In this document: positions 1 through 9,331 of the stretch, piece by piece
Layout: each line of letters starts with the position of its first letter
Numbering within the stretch: position 1 is the stretch's first letter
DNA from: Hyaloperonospora brassicae
Taxonomy: Eukaryota > Oomycota > Peronosporomycetes > Peronosporales > Peronosporaceae
Direction of reading: 5' to 3'
Assembly: GCA_947650285.1 (NCBI GenBank)
Contig: CANTFL010000921.1
Location: forward strand, 166,446-230,445
DNA: 64,000 bases
Notes under the pieces: model-generated
Told to the model about the DNA's origin: nothing
The model's database searches: none
What the model saw: only the letters and a program-made list of their open reading frames with translations
Translations under genes and position numbers: made by a program

Positions 1-51
1 TTCGCAGGAGAAGCTGCGGTGGATAAAGCTGCCAATGAATAAGGTGCTCTT

Positions 52-1040
52 TGATCTAGACCTGCCGTCGGTGGTGACACGGTCATCGGCGCATGCAAGT
101 CGTTCCAATGCTTGCACCTTCACGTCTTGCAAAAGGAGCAGGACGACGACGAAAGCGATCACTACGTATGGTCAGTGCTAATGCAGCTTGTCGCGGGCCA
201 AGCCCGCAAAGAAGTGGCGCAGATCAACAAGTTTGCGCAGTTACGCGAATGGCGTTACCGGCTCTGATAACGCAGGTGCAGGATGGCAAGATAAGGGCAC
301 TACACGCCAGAGACGTGTGGCTCCGCACCGGATAGAGTGGGGGCAGACTGCTGTTGAGACCAACGAGCACGAGTCGTGCCGAATCCCGGTCCGAGCTACG
401 CTTTGAAGTTGCATGATGCGGCGGCGCGTAGGACTGTGGCTTGGCGACGATGGTGCACTGAATGTAGACCTGCTCGGCTGTTGAATGCAGCGATCGAAAG
501 TATCGATGAGACCGTCGAATTTGATCTGGTCGGACTGTTGAAAAAGACGTGAATAAACAGGCAGTACTGAGGGTACGACGTGCTTTGGAGAAACTGTCAC
601 CTCAATGTCCGACGCACCCGCATGACCGTCAGGTGGTGCTCAGCTTCGGCATGGACACAGACAGTACTAGCACACAAGAGCTGTCACCGGGCTATATCAG
701 CGTGCCATACAATACTCGCGCACTTAAGGCTGCTGTGACGTCATCCAGCAAAACGAGCCACAGCGGAGTGTATGTCGGCTGCTTTGTCGGCACTGCACGG
801 TGAGGAAACCCATGCTATGCTCAAGTTCACTTGCTTGAGATGCTCGACCCAAACTCTGACACGACGGCGGTCCAGGGAGATGAGTGGACACGGGAAGTAT
901 CATCGATGGAACAGTTGTCAAGGATTGTGGGAGGAAGGACCAGACTCAGACAAAACCCCCACTTCAAGCAGGTTAACCTGGTCGTCCTCTTCGATCGATA
1001 TCGTCGTTGTCTCCCGACCACCGAGTACTTGACGCCAATC
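52..1040 (+). pseudogene. Unrecognised broken gene upstream of effector copy 1
   Basis: Several short plus-strand frames look coding, but they are separated by stops and frame changes. One ends at the TGA at 265-267 with an acidic then basic helical composition (EQDDDESDHYVW followed by LMQLVAGQARKEVAQINKF). A second ends at 550-552 (NAAIESIDETVEFDLVGLL). A third runs through 549-803, and a fourth, near 831-1060, contains EVSSMEQLSRIVGG and HFKQVNLVVLFDRYR. The helical, leucine-rich character would suit a HEAT-repeat protein, but I do not recognise the family. The same breaks occur in the copy at 42192-43080, so the damage predates the duplication, unless some gaps are unrecognised introns. 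It lies directly upstream of the effector on the same strand. Confidence 0.35.
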
Positions 1041-1067
1041 ATTCGCTTCGGTAAACCTCAGCATCAG

Positions 1068-1081
1068 TCATTGCGCAACTT
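1068..1081 (+). promoter_or_regulatory. Candidate oomycete initiator (Inr) of effector copy 1
   Basis: TCATTGCGCAACTT closely resembles the oomycete initiator consensus TCATTYYNCAWTTT, differing at the first Y and at one T. It sits 43 bp upstream of the ATG at 1124, within the usual distance for oomycete transcription starts. The identical sequence is conserved upstream of effector copy 2. A weaker TCATTCGCTTCG lies about 30 bp further upstream. Confidence 0.45.
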
Positions 1082-1123
1082 GCCGTCTCGAACCCACTAT
1101 CTCCTGCCGATCCGAGTCGTCCA

Positions 1124-1813
1124 ATGCGTCCAGCGATCTTCTTGTCCGCGGCACTGCTCTGCCTTGTGACATGTGGCAATGCCGTCAAAGCAGCGTCAGA
1201 CTTGCAGAACCCCATCACGTCGGACGTCAACTCGCCTGTGGTGGCCAACGACAATTGGGTTCAATCTGATGCGAACACGAAGCAACGGCGCCTCTTTTCG
1301 ACGTGGGGAAAGAAGCATTCGGAACCCGAAGCCGACCCGCAATCAGCTGCTAAGGACAGTACTGCCAAGGACGCGCAATTCGACAACATTACCGCACTAG
1401 CTCGTGAAAGCACCTACGCCCGAGACAGCGATGACAGCATCGATAGCTGGGACCTCCCTGATAGCTCGGACCTCCCCGACAACTCCGAGTCTCTCGACAG
1501 CTCGGATTTCCCGGACAGCTCCGAATATCCCGACAGCTCCGACATCGGCGGCCTAGCTGGCAAAAAGAGCGGTAAACCAAGATTTCGTAAGTTCTTCTTT
1601 CTAGACACGTATTGGAATTTATTCATCGTGCAACAGCGTACTCGTGCGAAAACGCTAGCAAAGATCGCTGCCAACGAGAAGGCTGGTTACCCAGCCTTTT
1701 CGTGGGCGGGAATTCGTACTCGATACAGTACGTTCATCAACAAAGGCTACATCGTGTTTCTCGACAGGCAGTGCGCTCGCCCCAGAAACTGGAACAAGCG
1801 AGCATGTGCATAG
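1124..1813 (+). CDS. Secreted effector candidate with degenerate RxLR-type motif (copy 1)
   Basis: This encodes a 229-residue protein. Residues 1-23 form a signal peptide: a short basic start, a hydrophobic core (FLSAALLCLVTCG) and an Ala-x-Ala-like end (VKA). At residues 54-58, within the window where oomycete RxLR motifs occur, is QRRLF, readable as a degenerate RxLR or QxLR variant; it is followed by a Lys/Glu/Asp-rich stretch rather than a clear dEER. Residues 107-140 are about six copies of an acidic hexapeptide of the type DSSDLP. The C-terminal part is basic and aromatic and ends RYSTFIN, GY, then QCA and a final ACA, all shared with the paralogue at 43446. By analogy with RxLR effectors it would be secreted and could enter host cells, which is inference. 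No WY fold is recognisable. No intron is needed. The first ATG of the frame gives the signal peptide. Confidence 0.75.
   Translation: MRPAIFLSAALLCLVTCGNAVKAASDLQNPITSDVNSPVVANDNWVQSDANTKQRRLFSTWGKKHSEPEADPQSAAKDSTAKDAQFDNITALARESTYARDSDDSIDSWDLPDSSDLPDNSESLDSSDFPDSSEYPDSSDIGGLAGKKSGKPRFRKFFFLDTYWNLFIVQQRTRAKTLAKIAANEKAGYPAFSWAGIRTRYSTFINKGYIVFLDRQCARPRNWNKRACA
1442..1543 (+). repeat. 18-bp coding tandem repeat inside effector copy 1
   Basis: There are nearly six in-frame copies of an 18-bp unit starting GAYAGCTCSGA and encoding Asp-Ser-Ser-Asp/Glu-x-Pro. The units begin at 1442, 1460, 1478, 1496, 1514 and 1532. The paralogue at 43446 has no such repeat at the matching position. Confidence 0.85.
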
Positions 1814-2159
1814 CTACACGTCTGGGTTCACTTCGATGGAAGCATCGCCAATTTATTCTGTTATCGCCCACTATTTTGGTATATTTCAAATACATTTGTT
1901 TGGTCAAAGTTCGCTCACGATATCAGGCGAATATGAATTGTTGCCACTTTTTCCGCTGTCCTGTAGAAGATGTGTTGACAGCGTCCGTGTTCTATCCATT
2001 CGAGTAGTGCGAAATTTACTGTGCTTATCAGACGGCATGTATTTGTCCGAATGTGATACCGTCTTGTTATATTTACGTACAGCTTCGACGACATTGAACT
2101 TGACACGTGTGACAACATGATCAGTCTTTTAAATGGAGTATCATAGCGATTACCCCGTT
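1814..2159. other. Spacer between effector copy 1 and gypsy element 1
   Basis: This is AT-rich sequence 3' of the effector. Only short open frames are present and no known domain is visible. It probably holds the effector's 3' untranslated region. The last five bases (CCGTT) differ by one base from the five bases following the 3' LTR (CTGTT) and may be the decayed target duplication of element 1. Confidence 0.5.
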
Positions 2160-2693
2160 CGTAACGGGGTTACGCGTCGACTGGTAGTCGACAATAGGTG
2201 TGGTGCACACGAGGGATGGGATCCCCTTTAACGTAATATTCGAACACAAGTATCAATTATTGAAGACTGATGTCTGTTAACAATTGATTACGAGATCTTT
2301 TAATAGGTTTATTTAGGACATAAGTGAGTAGGTTATTTACTTTGTTCTACGGTGTTCTTTCAGGTTAAAAGAAGAAATAAAATTCAGTTCCCATTTTGAT
2401 CAACAAAAGACACGTGCCTCTCTGAAGCGTCTTGTGATCGTAAGGAAGTAGCAACGCCTTGCTAAGGCAGCTACTCCTTGTGCACTTAGTGCGATCGATT
2501 CTTTGAATCGTTTGGTCCTCCTGGAACAGGGACCGTAAGTTCTTTGAGCTTGTTGACTCTTTGAGTCGGGTTCTTTGAACCACCTTTTAGCTCTCGGAGC
2601 TGTTGACTCTTTGAGTCGGGTTCGTAGAACCAAAGTTGCTCGTAAGAGCGTTAAGTCTTCCTCTGACTAAAGGAGCTGTGTAGCTCCGCTACA
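2160..2693 (+). repeat. 5' LTR of gypsy element 1
   Basis: Begins CGTAACGGGG (TGTAACGGGG in the 3' copy) and ends GCTCCGCTACA, immediately before the primer-binding site. It contains two diverged copies of a roughly 50-bp unit (around 2545-2635) with GAGTCGGGTTC cores. The small open frames on its minus strand recur exactly in the 3' LTR and are not genes. Confidence 0.93.
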
Positions 2694-2695
2694 CT

Positions 2696-2710
2696 TGGTA
2701 GCATTAGTAG
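2696..2710 (+). other. Primer-binding site of gypsy element 1
   Basis: TGGTAGCATTAGTAG begins two bases after the LTR. TGG is complementary to the CCA end of a tRNA. The matching positions in elements 2 and 3 read TGGTAGCGCTTG and TGGTAGCACTTG. This is not the TGGTATCAGAGC site of initiator tRNA-Met used by many plant elements, so another tRNA probably primes; I cannot name it. Confidence 0.6.
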
Positions 2711-2752
2711 TCAATCTACGCCTGAGTCGGCAACGACTGATCCTTTGTGAGG

Positions 2753-3783
2753 ATGGAGCAATCCACACCCTCTCTAAGACCCAAAAGATCGCGCTTGATA
2801 AGCTGAACGCGGCCGTAGGCCCTAAATTTGTGGAGTTTCTAGCTGCACAAGGCGCCGATGTGCTAAATGTACGAGTCAAGACTTTCATGCAGTATGAAAC
2901 AGTCCTTTTAGGGCAGATTAAAACCAGGTAGCGTCGGCTATGCCAACACGCTACGTGGCGATGCCAACTGAAGAGGCTAAGCCTCGTCTCCTAAGGTGGA
3001 CGTATAATATTTCTCCGGAAAGGAGGGGGAAAACCTTACCCTCTGGATCCGTGAGATTGAGATGGCCATGAGCTATGGCATTATCTAACTGGAGTATCAG
3101 CGGGTCTCGCTGGCCATCTCCAAGCTCGATGGTAGAGCTAGAGAGTAGGCTCTGACGTGTAGCACGTCGGTCGACTTGGCGTTTCCCACATGGGATTTGA
3201 TCAAGTTAGACCTATTGCGAGTTTTCTCGCCGTCTAACCAGGCCTATCGCGTGCGCTCACGCTTCTTGTCTACCCGTCAGGTTAAAAATGAGTTAACGGA
3301 CTATGTCCAAGAGTTAAGAGCTCAGATGGCTGCTTTGAAGTCTGACCCTCTCCCTGAGACAGTCTGTGTGACTGCTTCATGGAAGGTCTTCGCAATGGCG
3401 CTGCCAGGGCCGAGGTGTTTCGGGTCCATCCCTCTACTTTTGAGGAGGCTGTTAGCATCGCTCAAAATGATGAGCACAACTTCAAGTCGGCCAGACTTGG
3501 TTGGAATGGGTACAACCCAAGCTTTGCGAGGGTGACGTCTGTGAGCACCTCGGCTTACTGTAATCCAGAACCGATGGATCTCAGCCATGCTGAAGATGAA
3601 GGTGGAGCGGAGCTTGATGAATGTTGCAGAGCAACGACAAGAAGTGAGACGCTTTATATGTGCGGAAGCACTAAACACTTGCGTCCCACTTGTTCTTTGC
3701 GTAAGCAACAACCGACTTTATGGGTAAAAACCCCAGCCACAACCAGACCTGGTATGGCACGGGGAAACGTCTACACCCAGTAG
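2753..3783 (+). pseudogene. gag of gypsy element 1 (broken)
   Basis: The likely original start is the ATG at 2753, after which the frame is broken. Readable pieces are VGPKFVEFLAAQGADVLN near 2813-2870, the retrotransposon gag core near 3176-3340 (TWDLIKLDLLRVF, then LTDYVQELRAQM) and the rest of the capsid in another frame at 3379-3783 (VFRVHPSTFEEAVSIAQ, ARLGWNGYNPSFA). A CCHC zinc-knuckle remnant lies near 3655-3700 (CGSTKHLRPTC) with the first cysteine lost. Gag would form the virus-like particle. Stops are concentrated between 2931 and 3176. Confidence 0.8.
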
Positions 3784-3869
3784 GTGCGGGGCGCCCTACT
3801 GGGGTAGAACTGAGTTCTGTCACTTCTCTTCGAGGTAGAGTGAAATAGGGCTTAGCCCCACCGAGCTGT

Positions 3870-4235
3870 GTGCCCACCAGCACAGAGCGTGGATACAAGC
3901 CTGGCTTGTTAGTCGCCGAGGCGAAAGTTAAAGGCTTTGAGAAGCATTGGTCGATCCTAATCGACTCCGGAGCATCATGCAATTATGCTCGACGTCGTTC
4001 CCTTGAGGAAAGTCAGCAATATGCTGAAGCGCTCAAAGCGCATGAGGGTGATTCAATCACCGTTCGTTTAGCGACTGGTAGTCGCGTCACTGTGCCTAAA
4101 GTTCCGTTGAGCTTAGGTGTGACATTTTTGGATTTTGACAGCATTGAACGCTGTCTTGTCCTCGATTTGGATTCGAGATACGATCTCATCCTGGGTATGG
4201 CTTGGCTTGAACGCCATGAGCCATGGTTTGATTAG
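3870..4235 (+). pseudogene. Retropepsin-like protease domain of element 1
   Basis: This is an open frame of about 120 codons. It holds the aspartic-protease active site ILIDSGAS near residues 29-36, a flap-like region rich in Gly and Val, and the C-terminal ILGMAWL motif typical of gypsy retropepsins, followed by the conserved-looking ERHEPW. The domain would cleave the Gag-Pol precursor. It ends at a TAG where elements 2 and 3 read through (WIDWMS), so this stop is particular to element 1. The domain itself looks undamaged. Confidence 0.8.
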
Positions 4236-5200
4236 ATGTCAAAGATCTTAGGCGCCACGCGCAATGTTTCTAGCGAAGTTTTGGAGAGTCATGAACCCAC
4301 CTTCGCTAGGCAACAAAAGCGCTATTGGCGCGAGCCATTGACGGAAAATGTCAATGTGCTGGACATTGGTATGTCAGAGTTGATTAAATACAATGTCAAT
4401 GACATCCATATTGAGCGGAGATCTTTCACCGTATGTGAGGGGAGTTATACTCCGTTGAGTAATACTCGTTGTGATGCTGAGCCACTGCATGATTCAGTCA
4501 TGGTTTGCTTAGGGCCGAGACATCCAGAATATAATTCCTCTGATGTACGTGAAGTGGCACGTGAAATCCCACTGAGTGAGGGCGGCCGAGATGGCACCTC
4601 ACTGAATGTCGGTAATGACATTGTTAGTGAGAAGCCAGAGTATTCAGGGCTAGGCCCGGATGCTGCACGTGAAGTGGTACGTGTAAACCCACTGGGTGAA
4701 GAGTTCGAGTTCCGTAACACTTCACCAGATGTCGTTCAAGACATGATCTCTCGTATGGAGCGTGTCAAGATACTTAGCAACCACGAAGACCCTACTATTC
4801 AGGCCTCTAGGAGGCGTAAGGTTTCTTTGAGAAACAATCCTGGCGTCGGGTGCAAACCGAAAAGCGCCTAATTTTTAAGGAATCACAAAGTGATAATGGT
4901 GATAATACACCATATGCACTTATCAATGGGTTAACTGGCCTTGTTAATAACAACATTAGTCTTGAGACTCTTCCATCTTTGGATTATCTCTTTGAAATAG
5001 ACAAAAAGTCTGACGGCGAATTTAGCCAAGCCTTACAGGCAGGAGAATTATCCGAGTTAGTGGTCATTCGACCAGATATTGAGTTGAACTCATCCTCGTT
5101 AAAGAATGAGTCTGTCCTTGAGTGCACGAAGGCGGCGTTGGATGCTCGTAGTGGATCGTCGACCCTTAAGGATCCTCTTGATCCTTTCAACCTTTGGTAA
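4236..5200 (+). pseudogene. Protease to reverse transcriptase linker of element 1
   Basis: Two overlapping frames (4236-4871 and 4850-5200) encode a region without known domains between protease and reverse transcriptase. Recognisable conserved stretches are YNVNDIHIERRSFTV, SEGGRDGTSLNVGND and ARSGSSTLKDPLDPF. The same stretches occur in elements 2 (34861-35840) and 3 (55082-55700), so this is a genuine part of the polyprotein in this lineage. The frame change near 4860 breaks it here. It carries a repeated Arg-Glu-Val/Ala-Val-Arg-x-Asn/Ile-Pro-Leu motif. Confidence 0.6.
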
Positions 5201-6126
5201 AGGAATTTCAGGACGTGATGTGTTACAACCCACCGTCCGTTTTGCCTCCCGAAAGAGGTGTACGTCATAAAATTGACTTGGTTAATGGAACTTAATACTG
5301 CGTAACACGGCAGTGGCCTTTACCGATGGAACAGTGTGACGTCATTGACGACTTCTTTCGTGCAAAGTACGCGGCAGGAATGGTACGTGAAAGCAAATCT
5401 GCCCATTCCAAACCGATCTTCTTTGTCAAAAAGCCCAATGGGAAGTGGCGCATTGTTCATGCTTACACTAAGCTTAATGCGGTCGCCATTCCGGCTCAGG
5501 CACCAATACCGAGGAAGGATGATCTTCAGAACAATATGGTGGGATGTACATTGTACAGTGCGCTCTACTTAGTCGATGGTTATTACCAACTTTTCGCGCG
5601 GGCAAGCGATATTCCGCTGACTGCGGTCAGCATCCGAGCGGTATGCTCTAAGAGTGGCTTGATATGCCGCAAGGGTTATCAAATACCCCGGCTACATTCA
5701 ACTGTCTTGTGACACAATTGTTCAGACCTCACAGAGGTTATGCACAGACATACTTTGATGACATCTTTGTCCATAGTCGTGCTATGAACGGTCGGTCAGA
5801 TGTGAACAATCACATTGACCATTTACGAGCGGTACTCGAGTGCATGAGCACGAATAAGCTGTACGCCAACGCGTCTAAGTGCATCTTTGGTGCATAGGAG
5901 GTTCCCGTTTTAGGGTGCTTTATTGGTAAGCGAGGCCTTAGAGCGGATCCTGCTAAGGTAAAAGCCATAGTTGATTGGCCGGTTACAAAGAACCAAAAGG
6001 ACTTACGTAAGTGGCTTGGCCTTGCCAATTGCTTGCACAAGTACAATGCGAATTAAGCAGATATGGCCAGGCCATTGACCAATCTCCTTAAAAAGGATGT
6101 AGAATGGTGCTGGACTAGCACCGAGC
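5201..6126 (+). pseudogene. Reverse transcriptase domain of element 1 (broken)
   Basis: The frame holds the RT fingers (FFVKKPNGKWRIVHAYTKLN near 5419-5478), LVDGYYQL near 5570-5591, and after a frame change near 5640 the palm motif YFDD at about 5752-5763, followed by IFVHS. The thumb and connection (GLRADPAKVKAIVDWPV, KDLRKWLGLAN) lie at about 5935-6030. Stops occur near 5295, 5896 and 6055. RT copies the element RNA into DNA in the particle. The catalytic YxDD is preserved but the frame is not. Confidence 0.85.
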
Positions 6127-6690
6127 ATGTGCTTTTCAAGCATTAAAGAGAGTCTTCTTCATGCGCCAATCTTGGCTTTGCCCGATCCTGATCGATCTTT
6201 CAGTGTCGTCTGTGACGCATCTGACTTTGCCATAGGCAGCGCTCTGTTACAGACAGATTCTGATGGACGGGAACGCGTAATTGTGTTTGAGTCTCGGCAG
6301 CTGAAGGCTTCAGAAAAAAACTATCCTGTTCATGACAAAGAGTTACTTGCAATGAAGTATGCTCTCGTCAAATTCAGAGTTCATCTGCTTCGCTCTAAGA
6401 CGTTTGTGATCTATACAGATCATGCGTCACCACGCACTGTGACCCGGACGCCTCACCTCTCTCAGAGAATGGCTCGTTGGCTTTTCTTCTTTGACGAATA
6501 CAACTTCGAGGTGAAGTATAAGCCGGGCAAGCAGAATGATTTGGCTGATGCGTTGTCACGCAGGCCTGACTTTGAGCTTGCTCATGTTACGACTCTGTCG
6601 TCGTCGGTCACTGACTTAATCCGTACGGCATATGCCAAGGATGAACACTGTGTAGCTCTGCTACGTGCTCTAGGAAGGCAAAGAGTTTAA
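6127..6690 (+). pseudogene. RNase H domain of element 1
   Basis: This open segment of about 187 codons retains all four catalytic acids of the gypsy RNase H: CDASDFAIG, HDKELLAMKYAL, YTDHAS and DLADALSRRPD. The domain would remove the RNA strand during reverse transcription. It ends early at GRQRV because of a frameshift relative to elements 2 and 3, which read LEGYEFKDS there. No stop lies within the domain, so it is the best-preserved pol domain of this copy, but it is only a piece of a broken polyprotein. Confidence 0.85.
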
Positions 6691-7561
6691 GGACTCGGAC
6701 ATACAATTGTCGGCACGAATAAGTGCAAGGCTGCATCGATATTCGATCGATAAAGTCCTGTTGTGCAATAGCACGGATGTGGAGGATACCCCTCGCATCG
6801 TTGTCCCTCATGATGAGAAGTTGGAGTATCGGATCCTCTATGAGGCACATGATACTGCGTTGAGTGGTCATCTCGGTCGTGAGAAGACCTATGGCTCAGT
6901 TAGCCAATGCTATTGATGGCTTAAACTATACAAATGGGTGAGCACATATGTTTGTACGTGTGAGAGGTTTCAACGGATGAAACCATCACCTCACGCGGCC
7001 GCGCCGCTGGCTAGTTTGCCCATACCCAAATGGTTTCGGGAGTCCATCAGTATGGACTTCCCGTTCGATTTACCGAAAGATTAGATATGAAATAAGAGTA
7101 TTGTGGTCTTTGTTGACCGTTTGAGCAAGATGAATCACTGAGCAGCGGTTCCAGATACCATTGATGGTGAAGGTACAGCTACGCTTTTTATCGATAGAGT
7201 GTTTCGACAACACGGATTGCTGTTGACAATTGTCTCTGATAGAGATCCTCGCTTCGCTGAGACGTTTTGGAAGTCCATCTTCAAGGTGCTCGGCACACGT
7301 TTGGACATGTCCACAGCGGATCATCCGCATACTAGTGGTCAAACCGAGCGAGTGAATTGCATCATCGGTGACATCTTGCGCAGTGTTTGCGCTGATACGC
7401 CAAAGCGTTGGAGTTCGATGCTCCCTGTCGTTGAGTTTGCGTTTAATAACGCCGTGCATGCCTCCACCGGCTACACACCGTTTTATGTGAATAGTCTCAC
7501 ACACCCTCGCGTTCCGCTAATAACGCTACCACTGCGTGGTTCAGGGCTTGGTGGGGGATGA
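6691..7561 (+). pseudogene. Integrase domain of element 1 (broken)
   Basis: An N-terminal zinc-binding region is visible (HDTALSGH, then CTCERF), but the second cysteine of the CxxC pair is now Phe; elements 2 and 3 keep CERC. The catalytic core shows the first Asp in SMDF, the second in VSDRDPRF and the Glu in GQTERVN, with spacing typical of gypsy DD35E integrases. Stops lie near 6915, 7081, 7087 and 7139, and the core is open only from 7199 to 7561. Integrase would insert the cDNA into host chromosomes. Confidence 0.85.
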
Positions 7562-8356
7562 TATGGCCAATCGGCTTGCTGATATCAGCCCTGCTACTGT
7601 TCAAAAACAGGTAAGCGAGTTTCTCGCAACGCAATTGAATGTCTTACGACATGCGCGTGACGCACTGACTGATAGCCAAGACAAGCAGAAGGAACAAGCT
7701 GATGCTAAAGGCAGAGGTTGTATTAAACGTTATGAGGTCGGAGACCAAGTTCTACTCAATGCTAAAAACCAACCTACAAATGTAGTGTCCTGCTGTCTTC
7801 AAGACAAAGTTGCGCCCGCGCTTCATTGGACCATTCACGATCGTCGCAAAGAAGGGACTTGCGTATACGCTCAACCTTCCGCGCAAACTGCGCACATACA
7901 CCGTGTTCTACGTTGGTTTGCTTAAGCCGTATCGGGATCTGTCCCACGTGAACTGGGAGGCGCTTGCGCCGGGTAGGTTGGCCTTGCTATCAGTTGCTAA
8001 ATCCGTATCAGGAGGTCAAGCTGATCCTCCATCCGGGCTTGGCTCAACTCCAACGCCTGGACACGGGCTCGCATCGCGTCAAACGCACTCTGGGTCTTAC
8101 TTAATGTCTCACGGAGACCACTCATCTCAAGAAGCATTTTCCTCATGCTCCTCCTTCGGTATACCGACCACCTCCGACGCTGCTCGATGAGAAAGGGAAC
8201 TGCCAGTTCCATGTGGAGCGGCTCCTAAAAAGACGTCGTCGTCAGGGTCAATACCAGTATCTGGTGAAGTGGCGAGGGTACCCGGAGTCGGAGAACTCGT
8301 GGGAGTTTGAGACACCCCTTCGGCAGGATTGCCCATACACCGTTGATGTTTTTTGA
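7562..8356 (+). pseudogene. Integrase C-terminus and chromodomain of element 1
   Basis: The integrase tail (RYEVGDQVLLNA near 7726-7761; RPRFIGPFTIVAKKG after a frame change near 7812) is followed by a Pro/Ser/Gly-rich spacer. A chromodomain then runs from about 8200 to the TGA at 8354-8356: FHVERLLKRRRRQGQYQYLVKWRGYPESENSWE, with the aromatic cage residues Tyr, Trp and Trp visible. Chromodomains on chromovirus integrases guide insertion toward marked chromatin. The DNA of this domain is shared on the other strand with the end of the antisense gene. Confidence 0.85.
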
Positions 8357-9223
8357 AACCGTGGCAGGGGTCATCCCTCGACCGAGATCGCTTCTAACCA
8401 ATAGTGGTGGAGGCAGGTGGGTAGCTAAGTACCGCTTGACCAACACCCACATCAGTCGGCACAGCCTGAGCATAGCGTGTGCGAGTTTTCAACTGACCTC
8501 TGGCCTTGAGCTTGGCGTAATCATACCGAAGCTTTCGTTCTAGATGAACATCTGCCACATCGGCACTTGCTCTAAGAGCTAACACGCTGCTGAGGTGTCG
8601 CTTCGGATGCACCCAGCGAACAAAAGCGTTGTCTTCCTCCTACGAAGATTCGCCTGCGAATAAGTGGATGGGTATACCCTTCATCGGTGGAACCGGTGCA
8701 CCCCGTTCTTGCGTGTCAAGTCGCAACTTGTATTGACTTTGAGTCGTCAATTGGGGTTGCAGGTACCTCTCATAAAGTGCCTGTCAACTCGCCACCTCAT
8801 CAGAAGATGTTGGCTCAGCGCCAATGGACCACGTTGCCAAAGAACGACCTATCGTTTGGCGTATACGCTCTTCCACATTGAGTGGTGTGATCAGATAGCC
8901 ACGACGACCCTCAAGGGTTGCAGCAAGCTGCATACGGCGCTGAGCGCTCTCCTCTTGTTGGATAGCCAACTCTTGTTGCTCATCGAGCGGAGTAGTGACG
9001 ATGGCATCGCCCACAAGAAGTGTTTGATGCGGCACCGATGGCGTGTTGGCTTCGCCACGCTCGGCAAATGGTTTCGGTGCAATATGAGGCGCTGCCTCTT
9101 GCACTGGTGAGTCGGACATTGTCCTCTCGTCACCATGGATATCGGTATTGCTACCAAATCCACATCCACATCGATGCCAAGGTAAGACGAGAGAGTCGAG
9201 GACTCATGGGGTGGCGATGCCAA
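8127..9223 (-). pseudogene. Antisense accessory gene of element 1 (decayed)
   Basis: On the strand opposite gag-pol, between chromodomain and 3' LTR, lies a decayed relative of the intact 360-codon frame in element 2 (38782-39864). Matching blocks are FAERGE, PLDEQQEL, RQTIGRSLATWSIG, KRHLSSVLALRASADV and LERKLRYDYAKLKARGQL. The expected start codon at 9223 is TTG instead of ATG, though the next codons (ASPPHESSTLSSYLG) still align. Frameshifts separate three pieces (8127-8336, 8394-8612, 8784-9119). Similarity is clearer in protein than in DNA, which argues that the strand was once coding. The function is unknown. Confidence 0.7.
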
Positions 9224-9319
9224 GGTGTTTTGTGTTTTGCCAACCGTGAGGTTGAAGCGCACACACACCGTCCTCTTCGAGGAAAGAATTCGATTGACGT
9301 TTTGTGGAAACGTCAGTCT

Positions 9320-9331
9320 GGTGGGGGAGGG
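9320..9331 (+). other. Polypurine tract of element 1
   Basis: GGTGGGGGAGGG lies immediately before the 3' LTR, as required for plus-strand priming. The identical tract precedes the 3' LTR of element 2. Confidence 0.85.

Larger units (their letters stand above)
1..1820. repeat. Effector duplicon, copy 1 (direct repeat)
   Basis: This segment is repeated in the same orientation at 42141-44052. The first base of the window already lies inside the homology, so the duplicon extends left of what is visible. The two copies are almost identical over the first 900 bases, then differ by an insertion of about 190 bp in copy 2 (near 43145-43335). They resume high identity through the effector promoter and N-terminus and diverge inside the effector's 3' half. 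Homology fades at the effector stop codon. Identity was judged by eye. Confidence 0.9.

Noticed and set aside
241..600. 119-codon minus-strand frame in the duplicon (also 42381-42740)
   Set aside because: Composition is Ser/Pro/Arg-rich and shadow-like; the plus strand has better protein character. Conservation in both copies only reflects recent duplication.
2365..2633. Two minus-strand frames of 72 and 77 codons
   Set aside because: They lie wholly inside the 5' LTR, recur identically in the 3' LTR (9537-9805) and reflect the internal LTR repeat.
2540..2640. Regular GAGTCGGGTTC repeats resembling a CRISPR-like array
   Set aside because: There are only two diverged units, always inside LTRs of a eukaryotic retroelement.
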